The notes beneath the pieces were generated by a model. It was not told the origin of the DNA, did not search any database, and was given only the letters and a program-made list of their open reading frames with translations. This document shows positions 44,789 to 54,223 of a stretch of 64,000 nt of DNA, piece by piece. The translations under genes were made by a program, and so were the position numbers. The stretch lies in contig NZ_SKFG01000017.1 of assembly GCF_004344915.1 (NCBI RefSeq), positions 26,765 to 90,764 of the forward strand. Reading direction: 5' to 3'. Source of the stretch: Paenibacillus albiflavus. GTDB taxonomy: Bacteria; Bacillota; Bacilli; Paenibacillales; NBRC-103111. Each line of letters begins with the position of its first letter. Positions within the stretch are counted from its first letter, which is position 1.

Positions 44789-46366
44789 ATGACAGGTTTC
44801 AGCGGAATGAATTGGGCCAAGAAAATCTGGGATAAAGCGAAGTCGCTTACGCCAGGCAAAGTCCAACTAAATAGCTTGACTGGCAAACTCAAAAGCGGCA
44901 AGGACACCGTACTAGCCCTTATCATACAGAATAAAAAGTCCTTAATGTGGGGAACCAGCGCATGCGCAGTGGTAGTTGCAGTTGTTATAACAGGCCATTC
45001 TTATGTGAAGGCGAATTCGATTGAGGTATATCGGGTTACAGTTGCAGGAGAAGATGTGGGAATTATTAGTGATCCTACAATCTATGATACATATAAAGTT
45101 GCAAGAGAGCAGAAGCTTGCAGAACAGTTTCCCAAGGTTCATATGGAATTGCCAGAACGAGAGGGATCTTCTCTTATTCAGTTTGACGCAGAGACAATTT
45201 TTAGACCTGAGTTGAACGATGATGGGCTGCTAGCTAAGCTAGACTTGAAGATTGAGCCAGATACAATCGGCGCAGAGCTTCGAGTGGATGGTGTCAGGGT
45301 CGGATATGTGAAAGATGAGCAGACGGTAGAGGCGATTCTTACAACGCTCAAAGAGGATTACTCGGACACGAAGCCATTGCCTGTAGTTGCTCTATCGCTT
45401 GATACGCAGAGTAAAGCAACGCCTTTAGTAGCTTCAGCACCGAATGCAACGCCAGAATCAGTTAGTGTGGATCATGTCGAAATTGTTGAAGATATCGATG
45501 TGATTCTCAAAAAGATCCAACCGCAGGATGTGCTTAGTCCTGAGGAGATGCTCGAAATCCTGCGTAAAGGCAATGTAGAGCCTTTTGTTTATACCGTACT
45601 TGAAGGTGATACATTAAGTCAGATCGCGAAGAAGCTGAATGTATCGATTGAAACCATTTATGAACGCAATCCTTGGATTGAGGATGATATGATTAAGCCA
45701 GGCGACAAGATCGATTTGACGCAGTTACAGCCAACGGTTAACGTGCGCACCGAAGAAACGGTGATTGAGAATGAAGAAATGGCTTATGACACGGAATTTA
45801 TTACAGACGACACGATGCTTGCTGGTAATAAAGAACTCATCCAGAAGGGTCAGTCAGGTCTGAAGAAAATGCAGTTCCATCTCATTAAAGTGAATGGACA
45901 AGTGATTAACGAGGATCTCGTATCCGAAGAGGTTATCAAAGAGCCTGTCAAAGAGATTATCAAAAAAGGCACACTTGTGATCAAAGGCGAGGGCACTGGT
46001 ACATTTGCTTGGCCAATTTATGGACCTCAAATTACAAGCACCTTCGGCAAGCGTTGGGGCAAAATGCACAAAGGTCTTGACATGATCGGCAATAAGAACA
46101 TTATGGCAGCTGATAATGCGGTCGTTGTAGCTGCTGGAACTCATAAAGATTATGGTAATTATATTAAATTAGACCATAAAAATGGTTACGAAACGGTATA
46201 TATGCATATGAGCAAATTGCTCGTTAAGAAAGGCGATATCGTTCAAAAAGGCGATAAGATTGGTATTATGGGCAACACGGGACAATCATTCGGCACTCAT
46301 TTACATTTTGAAATTCATAAGAATGGCACACCAGTGAATCCAAGTCAATACTTGAAGAAAAAATAG
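44789..46366 (+). CDS. M23 endopeptidase with LysM and G5 domains
   Basis: 525 residues. One membrane segment (about 50-72), a LysM (YTVLEGDTLSQIAKKLNVSI), a G5 domain (about 315-400) and a C-terminal M23 peptidase. The zinc ligands are in KMHKGLDM and GTHLHFEIH. It would cut peptidoglycan cross-bridges while bound to the wall by LysM. It stands directly upstream of walRK, whose regulon includes such enzymes in other Bacilli. Confidence 0.9.
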   Translation: MTGFSGMNWAKKIWDKAKSLTPGKVQLNSLTGKLKSGKDTVLALIIQNKKSLMWGTSACAVVVAVVITGHSYVKANSIEVYRVTVAGEDVGIISDPTIYDTYKVAREQKLAEQFPKVHMELPEREGSSLIQFDAETIFRPELNDDGLLAKLDLKIEPDTIGAELRVDGVRVGYVKDEQTVEAILTTLKEDYSDTKPLPVVALSLDTQSKATPLVASAPNATPESVSVDHVEIVEDIDVILKKIQPQDVLSPEEMLEILRKGNVEPFVYTVLEGDTLSQIAKKLNVSIETIYERNPWIEDDMIKPGDKIDLTQLQPTVNVRTEETVIENEEMAYDTEFITDDTMLAGNKELIQKGQSGLKKMQFHLIKVNGQVINEDLVSEEVIKEPVKEIIKKGTLVIKGEGTGTFAWPIYGPQITSTFGKRWGKMHKGLDMIGNKNIMAADNAVVVAAGTHKDYGNYIKLDHKNGYETVYMHMSKLLVKKGDIVQKGDKIGIMGNTGQSFGTHLHFEIHKNGTPVNPSQYLKKK

Positions 46367-46371
46367 AATTT

Positions 46372-46413
46372 AAGAGACATGAGCTTCCCTAGGAAGTTTA
46401 TGTCTCTTTTTTG
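46372..46413 (+). terminator. terminator between the M23 gene and walR
   Basis: AGAGACAT pairs with ATGTCTCT across a loop containing a CTTCC/GGAAG inner stem, followed by TTTTTT. Confidence 0.85.
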
Positions 46414-46465
46414 TGATAAAATAAAGCTAAATCATTATAAATTGGCAGGTAAGGAAGTGATTGTG

Positions 46466-47206
46466 ATGTACGGTAAAATTCTAGTTGTAGATGATGAACA
46501 ACCGATTGCAGATATATTAAAATTCAACCTCGAAAAAGAAGGCTATGAGGTCATCTGTGCGTATGATGGCGGAGAAGCAGTGGAGCTTGCTTATTCCGAA
46601 CAGCCCGACTTAATCCTGCTGGATTGGATGCTTCCAATTAAGGATGGGATGGATGTGTGCCGAGAGGTTCGCGCGAAGCTCAATATGCCTATCATTATGC
46701 TAACTGCGAAGGACACGGAAATCGATAAGGTGCTCGGGCTTGAAATGGGTGCTGACGACTATGTTACGAAGCCGTTCGGAACAAGAGAGCTCCTTGCACG
46801 GGTCAAGGCTCATCTTCGCAGGCAGGTAAAGCAGGCTAAGGCGTCACAGCAGACACAAGAGCTGCAAGAGGTCGAAGAAGCGCAGGAACAGGGCTTGCGC
46901 TTGCATGGATTATATATTGATACGGATATGTATGTGGTCTATAAAGATGGTGAACCACTTGATTTAACGCATCGTGAGTTCGAACTGCTGCACTATCTGG
47001 TGAAGAATCCAGGGAAGGTTATGACGCGCGAGCATTTGCTTCAGGCGGTCTGGGGATTTGAATACTTCGGGGATGTGCGGACGGTAGATGTGACGATTCG
47101 GAGACTGCGCGAGAAGCTGGAGACAGATCCAAGCAAGCCAGATTATATAATGACTAGACGTGGGCTAGGCTATATGATGCGGAGTACGAAATCTGGAGGT
47201 CTATAG
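46466..47206 (+). CDS. walR: response regulator WalR (YycF)
   Basis: 246 residues. OmpR-type: receiver with [10 protein letters not shown], phospho-acceptor in LILLDWMLP and K in [13 protein letters not shown]; a long Q/E-rich linker; then a winged helix ([33 protein letters not shown]). Essential regulator of cell-wall metabolism. ATG 46466 is preceded by AAGGAAGTG. The next gene starts on the base after its stop. Confidence 0.96.
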   Translation: MYGKILVVDDEQPIADILKFNLEKEGYEVICAYDGGEAVELAYSEQPDLILLDWMLPIKDGMDVCREVRAKLNMPIIMLTAKDTEIDKVLGLEMGADDYVTKPFGTRELLARVKAHLRRQVKQAKASQQTQELQEVEEAQEQGLRLHGLYIDTDMYVVYKDGEPLDLTHREFELLHYLVKNPGKVMTREHLLQAVWGFEYFGDVRTVDVTIRRLREKLETDPSKPDYIMTRRGLGYMMRSTKSGGL

Positions 47207-49045
47207 ATGAAGATTGCTCGGTTCTTTCAATCGATCCAAAGCAAACTAATCATCATCTATGTATTGCTGATCTTAATTGCGATGCAGATGATCGCGGTTT
47301 ATTTTTATAATACGCTTGAAAGTTATTTTAAGAGTGATTTCGTCAATTCCTACGGGAACAGGGCTTATTTGCTTGCGCAATATGTTGAGCCTTATTTAAA
47401 AGGTACACAAGAAGGCACGAATACAGATCTTGATAAAACAGAGACCGATCTGAATAACGTGGTAAATGATTTGTTTGCCAGCTCAGATTTGGAAATTCAG
47501 ATTATTGACAATAGCGGTGTCGTGCTGGCTTCCTCTGTTCAATCACAGGGGACTATGCTCGGCAATAAGAACACGATACCTGAAGTAACCCGTGCTTTGC
47601 AGGGGATCAAGGTGAATGAGCGAATTTTCACGGATACGGATGGATCGCGTAAAATGATTTTTGCCAAGCCTGTTGGTACGGGCGTGCGTCCGTATGGTGC
47701 GGTCTATATTGCTGCGTCTATGGAAGAGATGTATGGCAAAATGGACTCCATTAACCAGATCTTTATTACGGGGACCATCATTGCGCTTGGTTTGACTGCT
47801 GTGCTGGGGGTCATTCTGTCGGGAACGATAACGAAACCGATTAAGGAATTGACCAAGGGGGCAACCGCTGTTGCCGAGGGAAATTTCTCGCAGTCGGTTA
47901 GGGTGTATGGCAAGGATGAGATTTCGCAGCTCGGGCATACATTTAATTTTATGATGAATTCTTTGAAGGATGCGTTAGCTAGCAACGAAGAAGAACGGGA
48001 CAAGCTGGCTTCGATTTTAACGAATATGAATGATGGCGTGATCGCATCAGACGGAGCAGGGCAGATCATTCTCATGAATCGGCGTGCACAACTGATTTTA
48101 GGGCTGCCGGAGGAGGCGCTGTTAGAGCCTCTAACCATAACCGACGTTCTGCCGATCTCGATGGAAGAAATTAAATCCTACATCAAGGGCAAGCTCAATA
48201 CGATGATGTTAGAGCTGGAAATACCAGAAGAGGATGAACTCATTAGTGTTCGTGTGACATTTACCAAGATCTCAAGAAGCGGGGACGACACAGGAACAAT
48301 TGTCGTGCTTCAGGACGTTACCGAGCAGGAGAAGCTGGAGGTAGCAAGGAGAGATTTTGTAGCGAACGTATCACATGAACTTCGGACACCTCTTACAACA
48401 ATTAAGAGCTATCTTGAAGCTCTGGATGATGGCGCGCTTGAAGATCAGGCACTGGCACAACGTTTTATTGGGGTAACTCGTAATGAGACTGAGCGTATGA
48501 TTCGCTTGGTATCGGATTTGCTGCATTTATCGAGGCTCGATTCGGATCAGGCCATTCTGCTAAAGAAAACAACGAGTATCGATGAAATGCTAGAGGAAGT
48601 GGCAGACCGCTTCTCCTTCCAGCTCCGTCAACGTCATATCCATACCGTAATCGATGTGCAGAAAGGTTTAGATCCAGTCCTTATTGATCGCGACAAAATT
48701 GACCAAGTACTCGATAATCTAATTTCGAATTCTATTAAATATACGGGTGAGAATGGGACGATTCGACTTGAGGCACATAAGTATGACCGTGACTGGATTG
48801 CAGTCACCGTGCTGGATACTGGAGTCGGCATTCCAAGAAAGCATATTTCGCGGATTTTTGACAGATTTTATCGGGTAGATAAAGCTCGCTCTCGTAATGT
48901 AGGCGGTACTGGACTCGGTCTGTCTATTGCCCGGGAAATTGTAAAAGCACATGGCGGGTCGATTTCGCTCGAATCCGAAACGAACCAAGGCACGAAAGTT
49001 ACCTTCACGCTGCCAATACATCATAAGGAGAGTGAACAGGCATGA
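47207..49045 (+). CDS. walK: sensor histidine kinase WalK (YycG)
   Basis: 612 residues. Two membrane helices flank an extracellular Cache-like domain; then HAMP (ITKPIKELTKGATAVAEGNF), PAS (about 265-375), HisKA with the phospho-His in VANVSHELRTPLTTIKSYLE, and HATPase with N-box LDNLISNSIKYT and DTGVGIPRKHISRIFDRFYR. Standard length for WalK. Its stop overlaps yycH by four bases. Confidence 0.96.
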   Translation: MKIARFFQSIQSKLIIIYVLLILIAMQMIAVYFYNTLESYFKSDFVNSYGNRAYLLAQYVEPYLKGTQEGTNTDLDKTETDLNNVVNDLFASSDLEIQIIDNSGVVLASSVQSQGTMLGNKNTIPEVTRALQGIKVNERIFTDTDGSRKMIFAKPVGTGVRPYGAVYIAASMEEMYGKMDSINQIFITGTIIALGLTAVLGVILSGTITKPIKELTKGATAVAEGNFSQSVRVYGKDEISQLGHTFNFMMNSLKDALASNEEERDKLASILTNMNDGVIASDGAGQIILMNRRAQLILGLPEEALLEPLTITDVLPISMEEIKSYIKGKLNTMMLELEIPEEDELISVRVTFTKISRSGDDTGTIVVLQDVTEQEKLEVARRDFVANVSHELRTPLTTIKSYLEALDDGALEDQALAQRFIGVTRNETERMIRLVSDLLHLSRLDSDQAILLKKTTSIDEMLEEVADRFSFQLRQRHIHTVIDVQKGLDPVLIDRDKIDQVLDNLISNSIKYTGENGTIRLEAHKYDRDWIAVTVLDTGVGIPRKHISRIFDRFYRVDKARSRNVGGTGLGLSIAREIVKAHGGSISLESETNQGTKVTFTLPIHHKESEQA

Positions 49046-50352
49046 TCGATAGAATCAAGACGATAGTGCTTGTCATCCTCATTTGTGGCTCCTTATTTCA
49101 GACTTATCTGCTCATGTATGGCTCACCGCAATATGAGCCGATTACAATCGGCGGTGATTATGTAAAGCCCGAGAAGATCGGTGAGAAGATCGAGCTTGAG
49201 AAGCTTATATTCCCGGACTATATGCTGTTTCATAACGGCAGTGGCAAACATACGATGCTGTATCCACAAATGGGCCATTATAACCCGATTATGGAGAGCT
49301 TAAAGCAGCGTTCTTTTGAAGGGTTTCGCAAAGTAAATCCTCTGCTGCTCGACATTAACTGGGAAGATGTTCGCAATAAGAATCAGGGGGTTGAGCTGCA
49401 TTTTCGAGATGGCATTTCCCTTCAAATTCTGCAAAAGGTATTCCAATTGAAAGACGTCCTTAATGTTGAGAATGACATTATTACTAATATATGGATGTTT
49501 GCAACAGATGCACAGGATGAGGTGCGAGTGTTCTTCTTTACGGATTCGAGATCCGAGGGGTACGAGTTGATTCGCACGGATTTTACGGTGAAGGATATTC
49601 ATAAATTTATTGGCTGGGGCGAATTCGCAGATACTTATTACACGAAGAATGGCGATTATTATTTGCCTGAGAAGTCCGTCAAAATGCCAACCTATAAATT
49701 CAATTATACGGTAACGACAGATGAACAGTTAAAGCGACTGCTGTTCGTTGATCCTGGGATTGTGCGCTCGCTTAAGGAAAGCGGTGGATCGCAAATTTAT
49801 ACCGATGGCAAAAAGGGCCTGCTGCTGAATCGCGGTACCAATTGGATCAAATACACGGACCCGATTACACCTGTAGACAGTATGGATAATGTATGGGAGA
49901 ACTTAATGGCCGGCGTTCAGTTCATTAATCAGCATGGGGGTTCAAACGGCGGTGCGAATGGAAGTTACTACGGATTAAGTCAATCGCCGCATCGGAAGAC
50001 TACTGGTAATGCAGGGATAAGCCCGCAGTTCGTCTTCCGGCAATATTTTGGATCGCATCCGATTATCGAGCCCACTGGGGAAGGATTCGGCTTGATCAAT
50101 CTGGTTGTGCTTAAAGGAATGGTAACGAACTATGATCGTTCCACCGTCGTTCCGGACGATAACCCGGTTCAGGGTAGCGCTACGCTGCCGAGCGGAGAAG
50201 AGGTGGAAGCGAGGCTGGCGGATAATCCCAAACGTTTCAGTATCGTTGCGATCTTCCCAGCATATCGCTCGATCATATCCGATACGCAAATCGAATTGCA
50301 GCCGACGTGGGTAATTAAATATCGCGATGGCAAGCTTGAATTTTTACAATAG
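49042..50352 (+). CDS. walH: WalK regulator YycH
   Basis: 436 residues, YycH family. One N-terminal membrane helix (TIVLVILICGSLFQTYLLMY) and a large extracytoplasmic domain, including TYYTKNGDYYLPEKSVKMPT and PQFVFRQYFGSHPIIEPTGE. Interacts with WalK and YycI at the membrane and tunes WalRK. Confidence 0.92.
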   Translation: MIDRIKTIVLVILICGSLFQTYLLMYGSPQYEPITIGGDYVKPEKIGEKIELEKLIFPDYMLFHNGSGKHTMLYPQMGHYNPIMESLKQRSFEGFRKVNPLLLDINWEDVRNKNQGVELHFRDGISLQILQKVFQLKDVLNVENDIITNIWMFATDAQDEVRVFFFTDSRSEGYELIRTDFTVKDIHKFIGWGEFADTYYTKNGDYYLPEKSVKMPTYKFNYTVTTDEQLKRLLFVDPGIVRSLKESGGSQIYTDGKKGLLLNRGTNWIKYTDPITPVDSMDNVWENLMAGVQFINQHGGSNGGANGSYYGLSQSPHRKTTGNAGISPQFVFRQYFGSHPIIEPTGEGFGLINLVVLKGMVTNYDRSTVVPDDNPVQGSATLPSGEEVEARLADNPKRFSIVAIFPAYRSIISDTQIELQPTWVIKYRDGKLEFLQ

Positions 50353-50364
50353 GAGGATACCCGC

Positions 50365-51129
50365 ATGGATTGGAGTAGGGCCAAAACGATACTGCTGATT
50401 TCGTTTTTGTTTGTGAATATAGTCTTGGGGTATCAACTATTGGCACGGGAAATGAAGCAAGGCGAGCCTGTAGTGAACGCGGAGGAGATTGCGAAGGAAA
50501 CGACTCGATTGCTGCAAGAGAAGAATATAACCGTTCCGAATGGTATTCCAAAGGATGTACCTAAACTCAAAGAAATCACGATGAAGCTGAATAGCTCCTA
50601 TAACAAGGATGAGATTATCAAACTCAAAACGCCTGTGCATGTCAGCTCATTCATGAATCAGATCATTCCAAGAGAGCATTCGATGAAAATGGATATCCCT
50701 AGGCTGGAGGAATATCAATTCGATTCTGCTGTGAGCAAGCCGAACGCTTATGTGATGAATCAAATTTTTGAAGGCATGCCTTTGTTCGATGTTACGATTC
50801 AGCTCATTGAACAAGAAGGGCAAATTACCAGCTATCGCCAAGCGTATGCCGAAATCGATACCACCAATGAGGAGAAAGAAGCGACCGAGCAGAAGGTCAT
50901 CTCACCTTACATCGCGATCAGCAATTTAGCAGAGAACATCTTGCCAAGCGACACCATAATCGATGACATTAAGCTTGGGTATCACGGTCTGCAATTTGAT
51001 TCGCCAATTCTCATCTTAAATCCGTACTGGCGTGTCACCACAAGTGCGAAGAAAGCCTACTACATCCACGCCTTCACTGGAGCTATCGAGTCGACGCAAG
51101 ATGTGGGGAAAGAGCAAGTCAAAGAATAG
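50365..51129 (+). CDS. walI: WalK regulator YycI
   Basis: 254 residues, YycI family: one N-terminal membrane helix (TILLISFLFVNIVLGYQLLA) and an extracytoplasmic domain with YQFDSAVSKPNAYVMNQIFE. Acts with YycH on WalK. AGGAGG lies before the ATG; 12 bases after yycH. Confidence 0.9.
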   Translation: MDWSRAKTILLISFLFVNIVLGYQLLAREMKQGEPVVNAEEIAKETTRLLQEKNITVPNGIPKDVPKLKEITMKLNSSYNKDEIIKLKTPVHVSSFMNQIIPREHSMKMDIPRLEEYQFDSAVSKPNAYVMNQIFEGMPLFDVTIQLIEQEGQITSYRQAYAEIDTTNEEKEATEQKVISPYIAISNLAENILPSDTIIDDIKLGYHGLQFDSPILILNPYWRVTTSAKKAYYIHAFTGAIESTQDVGKEQVKE

Positions 51130-51267
51130 TAGTAAATTGGAAAATTTGACTATCTTACAGGACAGTCACAAACAATACTTTGTTCAATTTTCTGTGTATA
51201 ATAGAATGATAGCGCAATAGATTCGAACGAATTGCAGCAGGAATCGTGGTAGAGGGAGTTAGTAGAA

Positions 51268-52074
51268 ATGGGTTTACAATTTGCAGTACTAGCCAGTGGT
51301 TCGACAGGGAATTCAATGGTCGTTGCGGCTGGCGATAAGAAAGTAATGGTCGATGTCGGTCTTAGTGCCAAGAAAATAGATAGTCTGCTGCAGGAGCAAG
51401 GGCTTACGGGACGCGATCTTGATGCGATCTATGTTACCCACGAGCATTCCGATCATATCAAAGGATTAGGTGCGTTCTCTCGCAAATACAATTTGCCTAT
51501 TTATGCGAATGAGAAGACATGGGAGCAGATCGATAAGCATGTGGGCAACATCCCGGAGTGTAATCGGCTCATTATGGAAACCGATACGATGATAGATTTA
51601 GGTGATTTACAGATTGAGTCTTATGGAATCTCGCATGATGCAGCGGAGCCGGTAGGATATTGTTTCTACCATCATCATCACAAACTAGCACTCGCAACAG
51701 ACCTTGGTTATATGAGTTCCAAAGTGAAGGACAAGCTATCAGATGCAGATGCCATCGTACTAGAGACGAACCATGACGTAGACTTGCTGCGTATGGGTCA
51801 TTATCCTTGGAATATCAAGCGTAGAATTCTCGGAGATCTTGGGCATTTATCCAACGAGGCAGCTGCAGAGGGACTGTGTGATGTGCTGTCGGCACGAACT
51901 AAGGTCGTGTATATGGCACATTTGAGTCGTGATCATAACATGCTGGACTTAGCCAGGCTGACGCTGAATAATATTGCACAAGAGAGAGGAATTGACCTTC
52001 AGAAGAAGGGCATTCGCTTAATGGATACATTCCATGATCGAGCTACGAAATGGGAAATTTTGGATAAGGCGTGA
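51268..52074 (+). CDS. walJ: MBL-fold hydrolase YycJ/WalJ
   Basis: 268 residues, metallo-beta-lactamase fold. Metal motif THEHSDHIKGLG (HxHxDH), then LETNHDVDLLRMG and the C-terminal MAHLSRDHN. A likely dsDNA exonuclease or nuclease linked to the walRK operon. Its last 32 bases overlap a convergent small gene. Confidence 0.9.
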   Translation: MGLQFAVLASGSTGNSMVVAAGDKKVMVDVGLSAKKIDSLLQEQGLTGRDLDAIYVTHEHSDHIKGLGAFSRKYNLPIYANEKTWEQIDKHVGNIPECNRLIMETDTMIDLGDLQIESYGISHDAAEPVGYCFYHHHHKLALATDLGYMSSKVKDKLSDADAIVLETNHDVDLLRMGHYPWNIKRRILGDLGHLSNEAAAEGLCDVLSARTKVVYMAHLSRDHNMLDLARLTLNNIAQERGIDLQKKGIRLMDTFHDRATKWEILDKA

Positions 52075-52270
52075 AGGTATCGTCAAGCTGAGTAACTTTG
52101 GTTTGCAATTCGGCAGGTGTAATTAGTTTCTTATCGATCAAAAGCTCAATTAGTGCAGTTAAAGCAAGCGAGTCGTGATAATTCTGAACCTTAAGATCGG
52201 CTAATTGGGCAACCATATGCACCTCTTGCATGGGGGAATAAAGACCTTGCGAATGACTAGAACGGTCCAT
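52043..52270 (-). CDS. small conserved-looking protein of unknown function
   Basis: 75 residues: MVAQLADLKVQNYHDSLALT, ALIELLIDKKLITPAELQTK, then an Asp/Thr-rich tail. AAGGAG eight bases before the ATG supports translation. The C-terminal 11 codons are antisense to the 3' end of walJ. No family recognised with confidence; the helical ALIELLIDKKLIT segment resembles the small helical unit of nitrile-hydratase-accessory-like proteins. Confidence 0.6.
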   Translation of the reverse strand: MDRSSHSQGLYSPMQEVHMVAQLADLKVQNYHDSLALTALIELLIDKKLITPAELQTKVTQLDDTFTPYPKFPIS

Positions 52271-52402
52271 CGTAACAGCTCCTTTTTACAAGAATAGAGT
52301 GAGAGATTTGAGATCAAATACTAGGCAAATCTCGTATTACTAGTTTAGGTAGAATAAGTGAAAAATATGCCTATACTTTATCGCAATATAAGATTAAAAT
52401 AA

Positions 52403-52455
52403 GGTTCGATGCAACATGGAATCGAACGATAAGAAACGTATCCGTTTCTTCTTGT
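52403..52455 (+). repeat. interspersed repeat, copy F (internally deleted)
   Basis: Hairpin 1 is GTTCGAT with ATCGAAC (52404-52410 and 52421-52427). Hairpin 2 is AAGAAACG (52431-52438) directly joined through TATC to CGTTTCTT (52443-52450). The inner stem and A-rich linker of the full copies are missing. It lies in the leader of htrC, ending just before AGGAGAGGAG. Confidence 0.65.
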
Positions 52456-52474
52456 AGGAGAGGAGAGTGACGAC

Positions 52475-53683
52475 ATGAGTTTTTTTGATAATGATGATTT
52501 TTATTCGTCTAAGAGACCTGCACGTTTATGGAAAGATCAAGACGTTATGAAAACAAAGCCGTTCACAAGCGGCCGGAGTAGTAGAGATTCTCGCAATTTG
52601 CTTGTGATTGCATCAGCTTGCAGCGGTGCCATTCTAATGTTATTGATCGTTCTAATCGTAGTTTCTCTTCGAGCGAATACCACGGTTGCAAGTTCAGCAA
52701 ATGGCGTATTTAATGCATCGGCTCCAGCTGTTAATAATGGCGATCTGATTGTCAACGCAGCTCAGAAAATCAACAAATCGGTCGTCTCTGTCCTCTCCTC
52801 TAAGAAAACAGATTTAGGTACTTTAAAACAGCTTGGTAGAGGCTCAGGCATCATTATTCAGCAACAAGGCAATCGTATGTTAATCGTTACGAACAATCAT
52901 GTCATCGAGGAAGGTACAGATTTTGAGGTGGGGTTGTTCGATGGTGAAATTAAGAAGGCCATTCTAGTAGGCGCCGATCGAATCTCTGACCTTGCTGTTC
53001 TTGAAATAGAAGCGGACAAAGATGCGGTTGTAGCCGAGTTTGGCGATTCGAGCACCCTTCAGATGGGTGAGGCAGTCATTGCAATTGGCAGTCCATTAGG
53101 CTTAGGAACTTCAACGACTTCAGGTATTGTATCTTCACCGAAACAAACGATTCCCGTATCCATATCAGGAGACGGCGAGCCTGATTGGGAAATGGATATG
53201 ATTCAGACGGATGCTGCGATTAATGAAGGCAACAGCGGCGGTGCGCTCGTCAATATGAAGGGCGAAGTCGTTGGAATTAATACACTCAAAATTGCTAATC
53301 TTACTGTAGAAGGTATGGGATTTGCCATTCCTTCGAACGATGTGGTTCCGATTCTGGAAGAACTCATGAAGTATCATAAGGTCAAAAGGCCGCTAATCGG
53401 CGTTACGATGCAGAACTTGCAGGCATTCCAAGGTACAGAAGTATTGAAATTACCTGAGAATGTGAAAACAGGTATTATCGTCCTGGAAGCATTGGGGCCA
53501 GCCAAGGATGCGGGAATCCAGTCGCAGGATGTCATTACCGAAATCGATGGCAAAACCGTAAATGGAATCTTACAGCTGCGCAAGTATTTATATAAAGAAA
53601 AGAAAGCTGGCGACACCCTTTCAGTCACCTTCTACCGTAAGGGAGAGAAGGAAACCGTGAATGTGGTATTGGTGGAGTCATAA
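52475..53683 (+). CDS. htrC: HtrA-type membrane serine protease
   Basis: 402 residues: one membrane helix (about 44-66), a trypsin-like domain with the catalytic triad His (TNNHVIEEG), Asp (ISDLAVLEI) and Ser (NEGNSGGALVN), and a C-terminal PDZ domain (GIIVLEALGPAKDAGIQSQD). Degrades misfolded extracytoplasmic proteins. In Bacilli htrC (yyxA) follows walJ. Leader contains repeat copy F. Confidence 0.92.
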   Translation: MSFFDNDDFYSSKRPARLWKDQDVMKTKPFTSGRSSRDSRNLLVIASACSGAILMLLIVLIVVSLRANTTVASSANGVFNASAPAVNNGDLIVNAAQKINKSVVSVLSSKKTDLGTLKQLGRGSGIIIQQQGNRMLIVTNNHVIEEGTDFEVGLFDGEIKKAILVGADRISDLAVLEIEADKDAVVAEFGDSSTLQMGEAVIAIGSPLGLGTSTTSGIVSSPKQTIPVSISGDGEPDWEMDMIQTDAAINEGNSGGALVNMKGEVVGINTLKIANLTVEGMGFAIPSNDVVPILEELMKYHKVKRPLIGVTMQNLQAFQGTEVLKLPENVKTGIIVLEALGPAKDAGIQSQDVITEIDGKTVNGILQLRKYLYKEKKAGDTLSVTFYRKGEKETVNVVLVES

Positions 53684-53758
53684 GTAGAAGAATGTGTATG
53701 GAGCTGTGTTCCACTCACCATGCTAATGATATCAATTTAAAGGAACGAGGTAGCTTCC

Positions 53759-53929
53759 ATGTATGTCGTATGTAAAGAGCATTTGGAATTAGCCATTGAT
53801 GAATTTGTTGATGAATACGAAGATGCACCAGATATTATTGATCTGCATGAAGTCAAGTTTCGCGACTGGCAGCCACCCACGCATTGCGAACATTGCGAGG
53901 ATGGCGAAGCGAGATTTCTGGTTGTGTAA
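53759..53929 (+). CDS. CxxH/CxxC small protein
   Basis: 56 residues. MYVVCKEHLELAIDEFVDEY at the start has CKEH and the C-terminal part has PPTHCEHCEDGEARFLVV with HCEHC, the CxxH...CxxC pairing of a family of unknown function found beside htrC and rlmH in Bacilli. Likely binds zinc. AACGAGG lies upstream of the ATG. Confidence 0.85.
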   Translation: MYVVCKEHLELAIDEFVDEYEDAPDIIDLHEVKFRDWQPPTHCEHCEDGEARFLVV

Positions 53930-53953
53930 AAATATTAATTCCAATATTTACCC

Positions 53954-53982
53954 TTGTTGATACCAATATATTCATTTATAAT
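53954..53982 (+). promoter_or_regulatory. codBA promoter
   Basis: TTGTTG (53954-53959), a 17-base spacer and TATAAT (53977-53982), ahead of the PyrR site. Confidence 0.55.
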
Positions 53983-54002
53983 AGGACCAACTTAATAGGA
54001 TA

Positions 54003-54150
54003 CCTTTAACTCAGTCCCGTGAGGCTGACAAGGACAGCGGAAGTATGATCTATATAGGGATACGTGTGTATATGCGTGTATACCTATTGTTTTACTGTGA
54101 TCGTAAATGGCTTATTGTCAGGGCAACTGGGCAATAAGCCTTTTTTTATT
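54003..54150 (+). promoter_or_regulatory. PyrR-type transcription attenuator before codBA
   Basis: CCTT (54003-54006) and AAGG (54030-54033) close a hairpin displaying AGTCCCGTGAGGCT (54013-54026), the PyrR-binding loop of pyr leaders (ARUCCNGNGAGGYU). About 75 bases on, GGCTTATTG pairs with CAATAAGCC (about 54109-54143) and is followed by seven T: a terminator. This is the pyr attenuation arrangement, with UMP/UTP-bound PyrR favouring termination. The intervening bases would form the antiterminator. Confidence 0.75.
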
Positions 54151-54223
54151 GCCTTCGATCACACCCGCATGTTCCATCTGCTCGAGCATAATCGGTATCA
54201 AGACTAACTGGAGGATGGATAAA

